From contig JBMONF010000011.1 in assembly GCA_049323455.1 (NCBI GenBank), positions 1 through 64,000 of the forward strand: a stretch of 64,000 bases of DNA, given 5' to 3'. Positions within the stretch are counted from its first letter, which is position 1; each line of letters begins with the position of its first letter. Shown one piece after another: positions 35,712 to 45,200 of the stretch. The notes under the pieces are model-generated. The model was given only the letters and a program-made list of their open reading frames with translations. It searched no databases and was not told the origin of the DNA. The stretch comes from Hypericibacter sp049323455 (GTDB lineage Bacteria > Pseudomonadota > Alphaproteobacteria > Dongiales > Dongiaceae). Position numbers and translations under genes: made by a program.

Positions 35712-38253
35712 AGCCTAGCTCACGAGAGAACGCGGTCCAACCGCAACAACGCCTCATGGGCGTTTCCTCCCAGAACTAGCCTAGCTCACGAGAGAACGCG
35801 GTCCAACCGCAACATTTCGTACCTGCGCCCGGGCTCGAAGGCAGCCTAGCTCACGAGAGAACGCGGTCCAACCGCAACCATGCTCGCGAAGTGACAAGCC
35901 ATGAGCAAAGCCTAGCTCACGAGAGAACGCGGTCCAACCGCAACGGGAAGCTGGAAGGCGTTGGCGCGACCCCAAGCCTAGCTCACGAGAGAACGCGGTC
36001 CAACCGCAACGAAGATCGAGACATCGAGCCCTACTACCGCAGCCTAGCTCACGAGAGAACGCGGTCCAACCGCAACCACTCGCTGGCACCAATGACACCC
36101 CGCACGAGCCTAGCTCACGAGAGAACGCGGTCCAACCGCAACGCCGCGTGAGCCAAGCGACGCTGGCGATCAAGCCTAGCTCACGAGAGAACGCGGTCCA
36201 ACCGCAACGCCAGGGTGTGAGGACGCAAGCGACAACGAGCCTAGCTCACGAGAGAACGCGGTCCAACCGCAACGCCAGGCGTGAAGGGAAAATCGTTCAT
36301 GACAGCCTAGCTCACGAGAGAACGCGGTCCAACCGCAACCGCGGCGAGCAGAACGATACGCAGGTCACGAGCCTAGCTCACGAGAGAACGCGGTCCAACC
36401 GCAACTATCTGGCCGTGGCGCCCGTCAAGTGCGAGAGCCTAGCTCACGAGAGAACGCGGTCCAACCGCAACAGGCGCCTATTACCCGGGCGCGCCGGCGA
36501 TAGCCTAGCTCACGAGAGAACGCGGTCCAACCGCAACGCGTGTTCAACCCGGACGCCAAAAGCGGCTAGCCTAGCTCACGAGAGAACGCGGTCCAACCGC
36601 AACCGAATCACACAACGACGTGACCGCGACGGCAGCCTAGCTCACGAGAGAACGCGGTCCAACCGCAACTCGCTGATACACACCCTGGCCGAAAGCTTCA
36701 GCCTAGCTCACGAGAGAACGCGGTCCAACCGCAACGCGTTCAGCGTGGCGTTGTCTTCGCGCAGGAGCCTAGCTCACGAGAGAACGCGGTCCAACCGCAA
36801 CCGCTGCCTGATGGCGCGGCCGAGTTGCGGGAGCCTAGCTCACGAGAGAACGCGGTCCAACCGCAACGCAGGCCCGGCGAGTGTTGCCGCTGGCCGCAGC
36901 CTAGCTCACGAGAGAACGCGGTCCAACCGCAACAATGTCGCCGTCGGCGGCGGCGATGGCCTCAGCCTAGCTCACGAGAGAACGCGGTCCAACCGCAACC
37001 TCATGAGCGGCCCCTACCGCTACCACTCCAGCCTAGCTCACGAGAGAACGCGGTCCAACCGCAACGACGAAGACGCGCGTCCTGCTGTCGTCGGCAGCCT
37101 AGCTCACGAGAGAACGCGGTCCAACCGCAACAGTGGCTCGAGGGGAAGCTTCGCGAGAGCGAGCCTAGCTCACGAGAGAACGCGGTCCAACCGCAACGAG
37201 CCGATCCAGCTGCGAACGCTGCGCTGGAGCCTAGCTCACGAGAGAACGCGGTCCAACCGCAACTCTCCGAAGCGACGGGTTCGCTGGCGTCCCAGCCTAG
37301 CTCACGAGAGAACGCGGTCCAACCGCAACGCCGCGACGGCCGGCTGGCATCGGATCATGAGCCTAGCTCACGAGAGAACGCGGTCCAACCGCAACCTCGA
37401 CGGCGCCGACATTCTCGACCAGGCCAGCCTAGCTCACGAGAGAACGCGGTCCAACCGCAACCTACGCCATCTCGCGCTACACGCAGTCGCCAGCCTAGCT
37501 CACGAGAGAACGCGGTCCAACCGCAACGAGATCACCTGCAGGCAATCATGCACGACCAGCCTAGCTCACGAGAGAACGCGGTCCAACCGCAACCGAGAGG
37601 ACCCCGACTATGCCGCGGTATGGAGCCTAGCTCACGAGAGAACGCGGTCCAACCGCAACCTGAAAGGTTGAATGGCTCGCCGAGGGGTCAGCCTAGCTCA
37701 CGAGAGAACGCGGTCCAACCGCAACCGCCTGATCGCCGACGAAGGGCTGCGGCTCAGCCTAGCTCACGAGAGAACGCGGTCCAACCGCAACGGGCAGCTC
37801 GTGCCAGCGGATGTCGATCTCAGCCTAGCTCACGAGAGAACGCGGTCCAACCGCAACAGTGGGTTTGCGCTGCCGCTCGCGGCCTGGAGCCTAGCTCACG
37901 AGAGAACGCGGTCCAACCGCAACGACAACACCTTCAAGCAGGTCATCCAGCGCAGCCTAGCTCACGAGAGAACGCGGTCCAACCGCAACCTCGCCAGGGT
38001 CTTCGCCAGCGCATCGAGCAGCCTAGCTCACGAGAGAACGCGGTCCAACCGCAACCTTGCCGATGGTCGTGCGCTCGCACTTGAAAGCCTAGCTCACGAG
38101 AGAACGCGGTCCAACCGCAACGAGATCTTGCCACGATGACGACAGAGCTCGAGCCTAGCTCACGAGAGAACGCGGTCCAACCGCAACCGGGCGCGGTTGC
38201 GGAAGCGGCCGGCCGGCAGCCTAGCTCACGAGAGAACGCGGTCCAACCGCAAC
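35712..38253 (-). CRISPR. CRISPR array: 39 repeats of 36 nt, 38 spacers
   Basis: Repeats (plus orientation AGCCTAGCTCACGAG...AACCGCAAC) start at 35712, 35778, 35843, 35909, then every 66 nt to 36173, then 36238, and every 66 nt from 36304 to 38218. By eye all 39 copies are identical, including both end copies. Thirty-six spacers are 30 nt and two (35814-35842, 36209-36237) are 29 nt. No duplicate spacers were noticed. Read on the minus strand, the repeat begins GTTGCGGTTGGACC, the type II polarity, and pairs with the tracrRNA anti-repeat. With the terminator at 35674-35699 this puts the leader and newest spacers at the 38.25 kb end. Confidence 0.98.
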
Positions 38254-38400
38254 GGATCGAACACCGCGGCCATTGAGGTTTTCACGACTATGCGTCCCAC
38301 CACTTACGGTAGAGTGAAATTGATGCGGAATCCGCGGGGGGGGGGGGGGGGGGCATGCCCTGCGTCAACAGCGGCGAAGCCGCTGATCGACAAGACGCCG
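38254..38400 (-). promoter_or_regulatory. Putative CRISPR leader, containing an 18-nt G tract
   Basis: A spacer of 147 bp between the array and the EamA-family gene, AT-richer than its surroundings at 38265-38335. On the minus strand it reads toward the first repeat and includes ATCAATTTCACTCTACCG and GTCGTGAAAACC. Plus-strand positions 38336-38353 are 18 consecutive G. No consensus promoter with good spacing was found; transcription might start here or read through from the upstream minus-strand gene. Confidence 0.55.
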
Positions 38401-39252
38401 TCACCCTGCCAGCTGCAGCAGCAGATTGCCCGCCACCACCGCAACCGCGGCGCCGATGCGCCTTGAGCCGAAGCGCTCGCCCAGGAAGAGCGCGCCGAAG
38501 GCGGCGCCGAACAGCACCGAGGTCTCGCGCAAGGAGACGACGCCCGCCAGCGTCGCCACGCTCATGGCCCAGATCGCGAGCCCGTAGGCGCCGCAGGAGA
38601 GCAGCGCGCCCGCGAGCGCCCGCTTCCAGGCGCGCGCGACATAGCCGATGAGGGCCGCGCGCCGCACCGCCAGCGTGTAGAGCCCCAGCGGAATCGCCTC
38701 GAGCGCGAAGAGCCAGAGAATGTAGCCGGCCGCGCTGCCGGCTCGCCGCACGCCGAGCCCGTCCACCACGCTGTAGGCGGTGATGAAGAGCGCGGTGCCG
38801 AGCGCCCAGAGCACCGGCCGTCCGTGCCGGCCCAAGGGCGAGCCGCGCTCGAAGGCGAGGCTGGCGATGCCGAGCGAGATCAGCGCCACGCCCAGCGACT
38901 GCACGCCCGAGAGCCATTCGCCGGCGATGGGTGCCGCCGCGATCGCGACCAGCAGGGGGGCCGCCCCGCGCGCGATCGGGTAGACCAGGCTCAGATCGCC
39001 GTGGCGGTAGGCGCCGACCAGGCAGGCGTAATAGCCGATATGGGCCAGGATCGAGAGCAGGATGAAGGGCCAGCTCGCGCGCTCGGGCGGCGTCACGAAG
39101 GGCAGGGCTGCGGCGCAGAGGGCGGCGCCGATCACGGTGAGCGCGGTCAGCGCCGCGAGCTTGTCGCCGTCGGCCTTCACGAACAGGTTCCAGCCCGCAT
39201 GCATCGCCGCGGCGAGCAGCATCAGCAGGGCCACGACGATCTGGAGGTTCAT
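38401..39252 (-). CDS. EamA/DMT-family transporter
   Basis: A 283-residue inner-membrane protein with ten hydrophobic segments arranged as two five-segment halves. It starts MNLQIVVALLMLLAAAMHAGWNLFV-like (AAAMHAGWNLFVKADGDK), includes IARGAAPLLVAIAAA in the first half and SLRETSVLFGAAFGALFLGE in the second, the duplicated EamA signature. A metabolite exporter of unknown substrate. An in-frame start 45 nt upstream is possible. It ends 147 bp before the CRISPR array on the same strand, so read-through into the array is conceivable. Confidence 0.87.
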   Translation of the reverse strand: MNLQIVVALLMLLAAAMHAGWNLFVKADGDKLAALTALTVIGAALCAAALPFVTPPERASWPFILLSILAHIGYYACLVGAYRHGDLSLVYPIARGAAPLLVAIAAAPIAGEWLSGVQSLGVALISLGIASLAFERGSPLGRHGRPVLWALGTALFITAYSVVDGLGVRRAGSAAGYILWLFALEAIPLGLYTLAVRRAALIGYVARAWKRALAGALLSCGAYGLAIWAMSVATLAGVVSLRETSVLFGAAFGALFLGERFGSRRIGAAVAVVAGNLLLQLAG

Positions 39253-39620
39253 GGAAGCGGGCGGGTCGAGCGAGGCCGGGTGAAGCGGCGCGAACATCGG
39301 TGCAACGGCCTTCCGTTCGCGGAGCAGATCGGGTCGTTAGGCTTCGTCGTCGAAACCTAGCAGATCACCCCCTCCCTACCCTCCCCCGCTGCGGGCTTCG
39401 CCCGCAACTCTTTAATTGCCGGCGAAGCCGGCCAAGGGGGAGGGTGAATTGCTTTTTCTCGGCCCCTTTCTGCTGCCCCATCGAGGGCGAGGGTTAAGCT
39501 TTCTTTTGACCCCTCCCCTTGCGGGCCTTCGCCCGCCGAAGGGTTTCGTTGGAGGAACACTCCGACTGGAAAGCTTCGGCCCGCAGGCGGGAGGGGGTAG
39601 GGGGAGGGGACAGCGAGCGC
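39253..39620. repeat. Gene-free spacer with nested family A repeats
   Basis: CCCTCCCTACCCTCCCCCGC arms are interrupted at 39391-39432 by a double-hairpin insert (GCGGGCTTCGCCCGC, AACTCTTTAATT, GCCGGCGAAGCCGGC) and resume as AAGGGGGAGGGTG. A second family A copy at ~39510-39612 is interrupted by another palindromic insert (GCGGGCCTTCGCCCGC ... AGCTTCGGCCCGC). No gene seen. Confidence 0.65.
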
Positions 39621-40511
39621 TTACCCCGCCGCGAGCCGGCGCCGGCCGTCGTCCTCGGGCGATTGCGGCAGATCCATCCCGGCCAGCCGCGCCGAGACGA
39701 AATTGCGCGCAGGCGCCGCCACCGCCAGCACCAGGCGCCGCCGGGTCCAGGGCTCGGCCACATAGTCGAGCTTGTGGCGATCAGCGTCATAGAGGATGCA
39801 TTCGTAGCCGCAGCTCATGAGGAAGCCCGCGAGCTGTTCGGGCGAGCTGCCGCATTCGCCGAGCGCCGCGTCGATCGCGACCAGCATGGCCGGCGGATTG
39901 GCCTGGCGCAGCATCGCTTCGGCGCCTCTCAGCGCCACCAGCTCGCCGCCGGCGATGTCGATCTTCATCAGGGCATAGCGCCGCTCGCCCGCGGCCTGAT
40001 CGAGCCGCACGCATTCGACGCCGATCACGCCGCCCAGCACCAGCTCGCCCGGCAGCGGCGGGCGATGGCGCTTGCTCTTGCCGGCGCCATCGACGAAGCG
40101 GCCGAGTTGCGCCTGCGTCCCCACCATGCGCGGATGGATCACCACCGCGATCGCGTGGGTGCGATGCACGGTTTCGCCGAGCTTCCGGCGAAGGGTGGGG
40201 CTGGGCTCGTAGGCGTCGACGCGCCCGTCGGGGCCCACGATCGAGGCCGCGGCCACGGCAAAGCGGCCGTCGCGCGCGCCGACATCGAGCACGGCGTCGC
40301 CGGGCCGCAAGTAACGATGCAGGAAGAGCTCGCTGTGATGGTCGGCCCAGCCGTCGGGCGAGGTGCCGGAAACGAGCGTCAGCCCCGGGCCGGCTTCCTC
40401 GCTGGCCGGCCCGCTCAACAGGCGCCTCGCCCAGCGCCCGATCGTGCCCAAAGGCCCTGGCGGGCGATCGGGCGCGTGCGCTGCGGAATGGGGCGAGTGG
40501 CCGGCTGTCAT
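39621..40511 (-). CDS. FkbM-family SAM-dependent methyltransferase
   Basis: A 296-residue protein. The SAM-binding motif AVLDVGARDGRFAVAAASIVG lies near residues 75-95, then DGRVDAYEPSPTLRRKL and LMKIDIAGGELVALRGAEAML, the FkbM 'KiDveG.E..vL.Ga' block. FkbM enzymes O-methylate sugars or small molecules; the substrate here is unknown. The ATG at 40511 is preferred; an upstream extension overlaps the ftsY end and lacks homology. Confidence 0.8.
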   Translation of the reverse strand: MTAGHSPHSAAHAPDRPPGPLGTIGRWARRLLSGPASEEAGPGLTLVSGTSPDGWADHHSELFLHRYLRPGDAVLDVGARDGRFAVAAASIVGPDGRVDAYEPSPTLRRKLGETVHRTHAIAVVIHPRMVGTQAQLGRFVDGAGKSKRHRPPLPGELVLGGVIGVECVRLDQAAGERRYALMKIDIAGGELVALRGAEAMLRQANPPAMLVAIDAALGECGSSPEQLAGFLMSCGYECILYDADRHKLDYVAEPWTRRRLVLAVAAPARNFVSARLAGMDLPQSPEDDGRRRLAAG

Positions 40512-40659
40512 CGGATCTGTCCGTCCCCCTGAGAAGCCCGACTCGATGACCGATCCATAAATCGTAATCCTCTCGAATCGCGAATCAATGCCGATTTCCG
40601 CATCGATTTCGGGGGAATGGAGCAAAAACCGTCTGACAGCCCTGCTTCGGCTGCCCTGC

Positions 40660-41601
40660 TCACCCTTCCACGAGGGAGTGGGCGAAGGCGCCGGCCTCGA
40701 ACGGCCGCAGATCGTCGGCACCCTCGCCGACGCCGACCGCAACCACCGGCAGGCCGAAGCGCTCCGCCAGCGCCACCACCACGCCGCCGCGCGCGGTGCC
40801 GTCGAGCTTGGTGACCGCCAGCCCCGTCAGCGGCACGATCTGGCGGAAGGTCTCGACCTGGGCCAGCGCATTCTGGCCCGTCGTGGCATCGAGCACCAAC
40901 AGGCAATCCTGTGGCGCCGCGGGATCGAGCTTCTTGAGCACGCGCACGATCTTGGTGAGTTCGGCCATCAGATGGGCCTTGTTGTGCAGCCGACCGGCCG
41001 TGTCGATCAGCAGCAGGTCGGCGCCGGCCGCCTTGGCCCGCTCCAGCGCCTCGAAGGCGACGCCAGCCGCGTCCGCGCCGCTCTCCTTCGCCACGACGGG
41101 CGCGCCCACGCGCTCGCCCCAGATCTGCAGCTGCTCGATCGCGGCGGCGCGGAAGGTGTCGCCGGCGGCGAGCCAGACCTGGCGGCCCTCGTTCTTGTAG
41201 AAATGGGCGAGCTTGCCGATGGTGGTGGTCTTGCCGCTGCCATTGACGCCCACCACCAGCACCACATGCGGCTTCTTCGCCGGATCGAGCGAAAGGCCCT
41301 TGGCGACGGGCTCGAGGATCCGGGCGATGTCCTCGGCCAGCGCCGCGCGCACGGCCTCGGGCTCGACGCCCGTGTCGAAGCGCCGGCGGCGCAAGCCTTC
41401 GGCGAGCTTGGCGGCGACCGCGGGCCCGAGGTCGGCCGCGATCAGCAGCTCCTCCAGCTCCTCGAGCGAGGCGGCATCGAGCTTGCGCTTGGTGAAGATG
41501 CCGGCGATGCCGTCCGAGAGCTTGGCCGAGCTCTTGGCGAGCCCGTGGCGGAGCCGCGCCAGCCAGCCCCCGCCCGTCCTTTCGTTCGTCGCCTCGGCCA
41601 T
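40660..41601 (-). CDS. ftsY: Signal recognition particle receptor FtsY
   Basis: A 313-residue SRP GTPase at the membrane that receives ribosome-Ffh complexes. N-terminal four-helix N domain (~25-100), G1 VGVNGSGKTTTIGKLA, G2/insertion LAAGDTFRAAAIEQL, G3 LLIDTAGRLHNKAHLM, G4 TKLDGTARGG and the C-terminal DLRPFEAGAFAHSLV. It lacks the long acidic A domain of E. coli FtsY, as is normal in alphaproteobacteria. Downstream of mtaB on the same strand. Confidence 0.97.
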   Translation of the reverse strand: MAEATNERTGGGWLARLRHGLAKSSAKLSDGIAGIFTKRKLDAASLEELEELLIAADLGPAVAAKLAEGLRRRRFDTGVEPEAVRAALAEDIARILEPVAKGLSLDPAKKPHVVLVVGVNGSGKTTTIGKLAHFYKNEGRQVWLAAGDTFRAAAIEQLQIWGERVGAPVVAKESGADAAGVAFEALERAKAAGADLLLIDTAGRLHNKAHLMAELTKIVRVLKKLDPAAPQDCLLVLDATTGQNALAQVETFRQIVPLTGLAVTKLDGTARGGVVVALAERFGLPVVAVGVGEGADDLRPFEAGAFAHSLVEG

Positions 41602-41627
41602 TCAGTGGAGATCCGTCGCAGAAAAGA

Positions 41628-41830
41628 AAATTCCTCCTCTCCCCCACTGTGTGGGGGAGAGAGATGCGCAGGCTTGGTTGAGGCACAGCCGAAACCTAGC
41701 CGGAGCTGGGAGAGGGGGATGCCGTAGGAAAGAGCCTACCTCTCCCAGCTTCGGGTAAGCGCAAACTTCGTTTGCGCCAACCCTTCGCAACCCTCTCCTC
41801 CCGCTCGCGCGGGCGGAGAGGGAATCCTTT
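41628..41830. repeat. Intergenic family A repeat, composite
   Basis: CCTCTCCCCCACTGTGTGGG (then GGAGAG) is followed by a second palindrome, CTGGGAGAGG...CCTCTCCCAG (~41705-41749). Then come the perfect hairpin GCGCAAACTTCGTTTGCGC (41759-41777) and a CCTCTCCTCCCGCTCGCGCG palindrome. Lies between ftsY and mtaB. Confidence 0.65.
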
Positions 41831-41870
41831 GTTTGTGGCAAGGGCTGCATCGAGCGGAACTGAAACTGCA

Positions 41871-43151
41871 CTAGGCGGCCTGCGGCAGAAGCGGCTCGAG
41901 GATGAGGCCTTGGGCGTCGTGGCCGGCGACGCGGGCCCTGACGATGCTGCCGGGCGAGGCGGCGCCCGTCAGTCGCGCCGGCGCGAAATGCTCGGTGTGG
42001 CCTTGCGCCGCCTTGTCGTCGCTCTTTTCGACCAGCAGCGAAGCCGCACGGCCTTGCGCGCCGGCGAACCAGGCGGCCTTCGCGGTTTCGCCCCTGGCGC
42101 GCAGCTCGGCCGCGCGCTCGCGCCTGAGCGCCATGGGGAGCTGCGGCATGCGTGCGGCGGGCGTCCCTTTCCGCGCCGAATAGGGAAAGACGTGCAGGAA
42201 GGTCAGCCCGCATTCCTCGACGAGGCTCATCGAGGCGCCATGCGCCGCCTCGCTCTCGGTCGGGAAGCCGGCGATGAGATCGGCGCCGAAGACGATGTCG
42301 GGCCGAAGCGACCGAAGCCGCGCCGTCAGCTTGACCGCGTCGGCGCGCGAATGGCGGCGCTTCATGCGCTTCAGGATCAGATCGTCGCCATGCTGCAGCG
42401 AGAGATGGAGATGCGGCATGAGGCGCGGCTCCTCGGCGACGAGCCGCACCAGCTCCTCGTCCAGCTCGATCGGATCGACCGAGGAGATCCTGAGCCGCTT
42501 GAGCTCGGGCACCAGCGCCAGGAGCCGGCGCGCCATCTGGCCCAGCGAGGGCCTGCCCGGCAGGTCGAGCCCGTAGGCGGTGAGATCGACGCCGGTCAGC
42601 ACCAGCTCGGGGATGCCGGCCTCGACCAGCCGGCGCGCCTGCGCCACCACCTCGCCCACGGGCAAGCTGCGGGACGGGCCGCGGCCATAGGGGATGATGC
42701 AGAAGGTGCAGCGATGGTCGCAACCCTGCTGCACCTCGAGAAAAGCGCGGGCGCGTCCGCCGAAGCCGGCGATGAGGTGGGCCGCCGTCTCCTTGACCGC
42801 CATGATGTCGGCGACCGCGGTGCGGGGTGCCTTTGAGGATGCGAGCGCCTGCCAGCTCGAGGCCTCGAGCTTCTCCGCATTGCCCAGAACGTGATCGACC
42901 TCGGGCATGGCGGCGAAACGGGCCGGATCGATCTGGGCGGCGCAGCCGGTGACGACGATGCGCGCCCCCGGGTTCTCGCGCCGCGCCTTGCGGATCGCCT
43001 GGCGCGCCTGGCGCTCGGCCTCGGCCGTGACGGCACAGCTGTTGACGAGGATCGCGTCCCCGAGCCCCGCCGCGCGGGCGTGCGCCCGCATCACCTCGGA
43101 TTCGAAGGCGTTCAAGCGGCAGCCGAAGGTGAGGACGCGGGGCTCGGTCAT
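41871..43151 (-). CDS. mtaB: tRNA t6A37 methylthiotransferase MtaB
   Basis: A 426-residue radical-SAM enzyme that adds a methylthio group to N6-threonylcarbamoyladenosine-37 in tRNA. N-terminal UPF0004 domain with cluster-binding Cys in FGCRLNAFES, LVNSCAVTAEAER and VVTGCAAQ; radical-SAM motif GCDHRCTFCIIPYGRGPSRS; LTGVDLTAYG; TRAM-like C-terminal domain (~360-426). The ATG at 43151 starts 24 nt inside an in-frame TTG. The mtaB-ftsY adjacency is conserved in alphaproteobacteria, but dapF, the usual next neighbour, is displaced to 46.5 kb. Confidence 0.95.
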   Translation of the reverse strand: MTEPRVLTFGCRLNAFESEVMRAHARAAGLGDAILVNSCAVTAEAERQARQAIRKARRENPGARIVVTGCAAQIDPARFAAMPEVDHVLGNAEKLEASSWQALASSKAPRTAVADIMAVKETAAHLIAGFGGRARAFLEVQQGCDHRCTFCIIPYGRGPSRSLPVGEVVAQARRLVEAGIPELVLTGVDLTAYGLDLPGRPSLGQMARRLLALVPELKRLRISSVDPIELDEELVRLVAEEPRLMPHLHLSLQHGDDLILKRMKRRHSRADAVKLTARLRSLRPDIVFGADLIAGFPTESEAAHGASMSLVEECGLTFLHVFPYSARKGTPAARMPQLPMALRRERAAELRARGETAKAAWFAGAQGRAASLLVEKSDDKAAQGHTEHFAPARLTGAASPGSIVRARVAGHDAQGLILEPLLPQAA

Positions 43152-44151
43152 GTGGTCGCGGATGGTATCGCTCAAACAGTTCTGCCACTCCCGGGTCGCC
43201 CCCGCGAAGGCGGGGGCCCATGAACACCGGCCGGGCCCATCTTGCGCGATGGATGTTCATGGGTCCCCGCCTTCGCGGGGATGACGGCCTTGGTGGGGCC
43301 GGCGGCCTCGAAAGACCTCGCCCCGGGGCGGGCGCAACATATTACCCCGGCAGCGAGGCGTCGAGCCCGCCGATCGGGGTTGCGCGCGCGGCGGCAGAGC
43401 ACCATCGGCACGCGCGTTCGCAGCGCGCGCAAACGGGTCCGACAGCGTGGAGCGTCGACGCGTCGCACCGGGGCGACAATTGACCGGCTGAAGCTTGATA
43501 ATTCGCAATTTTCCGCGTGTCGTCGGTCATCCCGCCGATGCGATGGCCGGGTCGCGCCTTGCGACCTGATGTCGCACACGAAACCCTGCGGCGACGAGGG
43601 GCATCGGCCTTGCGCGAACCCGCGCCGACCGGCGGGAGCGCGTGATGTCACGGCCGCTCGCGCCGGCGATCGGAACCGGGTTGCGCTCGGGAATCCCTGC
43701 AAACCTGCGCGATGCGCGGTCGATCCGCCGTTCGAGCGAACGGTCGTCGTCCCGCCGGAGCGCCACGTCGCTCTCCGTCCGCAATGCCCCGATCGCGCTC
43801 GCGACGAGGCCGGGCCATCCCGACCTCAGCCCTTCGGCAAGGTCGACGCCCGCGGATTTCGTTCACCCGGATCGGCTCCCGGAGTCAGAATGAGTCCGTC
43901 ATTCCCGCGTTGCCTACGGGGCGGATGCAAGACGCCGGGCAACCCGTGATCGCCGGAGCACCGGAAGCGTTCGCTTCCGAGCCTTCCGCCCCGAATTCGC
44001 GAGGAGACTGCGAGTGGCGTTCTTGCGGCTTGTCGGCGCATGCCCTTGCCGGCGGCCCTGAAGCGAAACGGCTCGCGGCATCCGCCTTGTGCTCGGCCCA
44101 CTGCCTGCCGAGGACGGAGCCGGAGCCAGGCATCGAGGATGCGAGGTCTCC
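43152..44151. other. 1-kb gene-poor stretch with a family B repeat
   Basis: Family B palindromes occupy 43184-43290 (CGCCCCCGCGAAGGCGGGGG and GTCCCCGCCTTCGCGGGGA-TGACGG arms). The remaining ~850 bp has several open frames on both strands with Arg/Ser-rich composition and no recognisable domain; I regard them as non-coding or decayed. It separates mtaB from the genes that precede dapF. Confidence 0.5.
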
Positions 44152-44430
44152 ATGACGAGGTCTGACAATCCGGGTTCGGAGTCACGGCGCAGCACGCCCG
44201 TGCCGGACCACCCCCATTCCCTTGGCGCGCTGATGGCCCTTGCCGCGGGGCCGTGGGCGCAACCGGCGGGGCCGCGGCGACGCCATCAGCAATGGCGTTG
44301 GGCCATCGCCATCGCGGTGATCGCGGCGGCGCTGCTCAGCCACGCCGGCTGGCGAACGGAAGCGATGGTTGCGATAACGGCGCTGTTCATCGCTCGCATA
44401 TTCGACATGGCCGCGGAGCTCGACGATTAG
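44152..44430 (+). CDS. Small membrane protein, function unknown
   Basis: A 92-residue protein with a polar Pro/Ser-rich N-terminus (~45 residues) and two closely spaced hydrophobic segments (AIAIAVIAAALLSHAGW and AMVAITALFIARIF), ending MAAELDD. GAGG lies 7 nt before the ATG. No family recognised. Lies on the same strand as the ferritin-like protein gene 108 bp downstream. Confidence 0.5.
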   Translation: MTRSDNPGSESRRSTPVPDHPHSLGALMALAAGPWAQPAGPRRRHQQWRWAIAIAVIAAALLSHAGWRTEAMVAITALFIARIFDMAAELDD

Positions 44431-44538
44431 GCATCGAGCGCCGGCGGCCATGGCGCATAGGATGCGCCCTCGACGTCGCAACGCCGGCAGCTTCGCGCTG
44501 CCGGCGCGGTCGAGAGCGGGCGCAGGGAGACCGGGCCG

Positions 44539-45117
44539 ATGACAGGGAGCGCCGCACGCACCAATCCCGACGTGGCGCCGCCGGAAGAGGATCCGAACGT
44601 CACGCCGGCCTGCAGCTCGCCGCCCTGCTGGATGCACGAGCTCGACCCGAGCTATCTGGGTTATCTCGACCGCGATGAAACCTTGGTGCTCCTGCGCGCC
44701 CTGCTCCAGGCGAGGCGGAAGGGTGCGGCCACGGCTTGCGCATTGAGCGAAACCCCGCGCGATCCGGCCGTGACGGCGTTCCTGACGGCGATGGCCGAGG
44801 ACGAAGCGCGCTTCGGCCTGCTGCTGCGCCGTCACATGGCCTGCCTCGGCGGGAATCCGGAGGAAGAAGAAGACGACGACGGGCGGATCGAGGCGGTCTT
44901 GGCCGCGGACGCCGGGCGCGTTTCGCTGGCAGGGCTCGTGAAGGATCAGGCCGAGGCGGCCCGGCGGCTGCGCGAGGCCCTGCCTCGCATCCACGACGAC
45001 TCGCTGCATGGCGATCTGCGCAACATGGCCGTGGCGCACGAACGTGCCGCCGAGCGGCTCGCCTCGTTTTCGCTTGAGGCCGTGACGGGCGAAACGGCGC
45101 CGACCGATAGCGCTTGA
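44539..45117 (+). CDS. DUF6306/ferritin-like hypothetical protein
   Basis: A 192-residue, mostly helical, acidic protein. PCWMHELDPSYLGYLDRDE followed by VLLRALLQARRKGA resembles the DUF6306 pattern (Trp-x-His-Glu, then a helix with 'LL.AR.AGA'). Later helices carry AMAEDEARFGLLLRRHMACLG and LHGDLRNMAVAHERAAERL, spaced like a ferritin-like four-helix bundle with Glu/His residues that could bind metal. Function unknown; assignment by pattern only. Convergent with the TDT transporter gene. Confidence 0.55.
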   Translation: MTGSAARTNPDVAPPEEDPNVTPACSSPPCWMHELDPSYLGYLDRDETLVLLRALLQARRKGAATACALSETPRDPAVTAFLTAMAEDEARFGLLLRRHMACLGGNPEEEEDDDGRIEAVLAADAGRVSLAGLVKDQAEAARRLREALPRIHDDSLHGDLRNMAVAHERAAERLASFSLEAVTGETAPTDSA

Positions 45118-45200
45118 CGGGATCGGGGTCGCGCGCGGGTGCGACGCTGTCCCGCCTCTTCACCCCCCACGCGCGGGCGCGAAGCCTCTGACAGGAGAAG

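Noticed and set aside
36148..38084. Long open frames across the CRISPR array encoding a 22-residue repeat (SLAHERTRSNRN plus variable residues)
   Set aside because: An artefact of the 66-nt repeat-spacer period, which is a multiple of three. The DNA is an array with a matching tracrRNA, and the frames lack ribosome sites and break at the 29-nt spacers.
35712..38253. Plus-strand transcription of the array, co-directional with cas9
   Set aside because: The tracrRNA anti-repeat, the GTTG-first repeat polarity and the minus-strand terminator all point the other way.
38354..38375. TTGACG on the minus strand as a -35 for the CRISPR leader
   Set aside because: The 17-nt spacing lands inside the G/C tract, with no plausible -10.
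43242..43949. A 235-codon frame in the gene-poor islet
   Set aside because: Starts inside a family B repeat, has Arg/Ser-rich shadow-like composition, no ribosome site and no domain.
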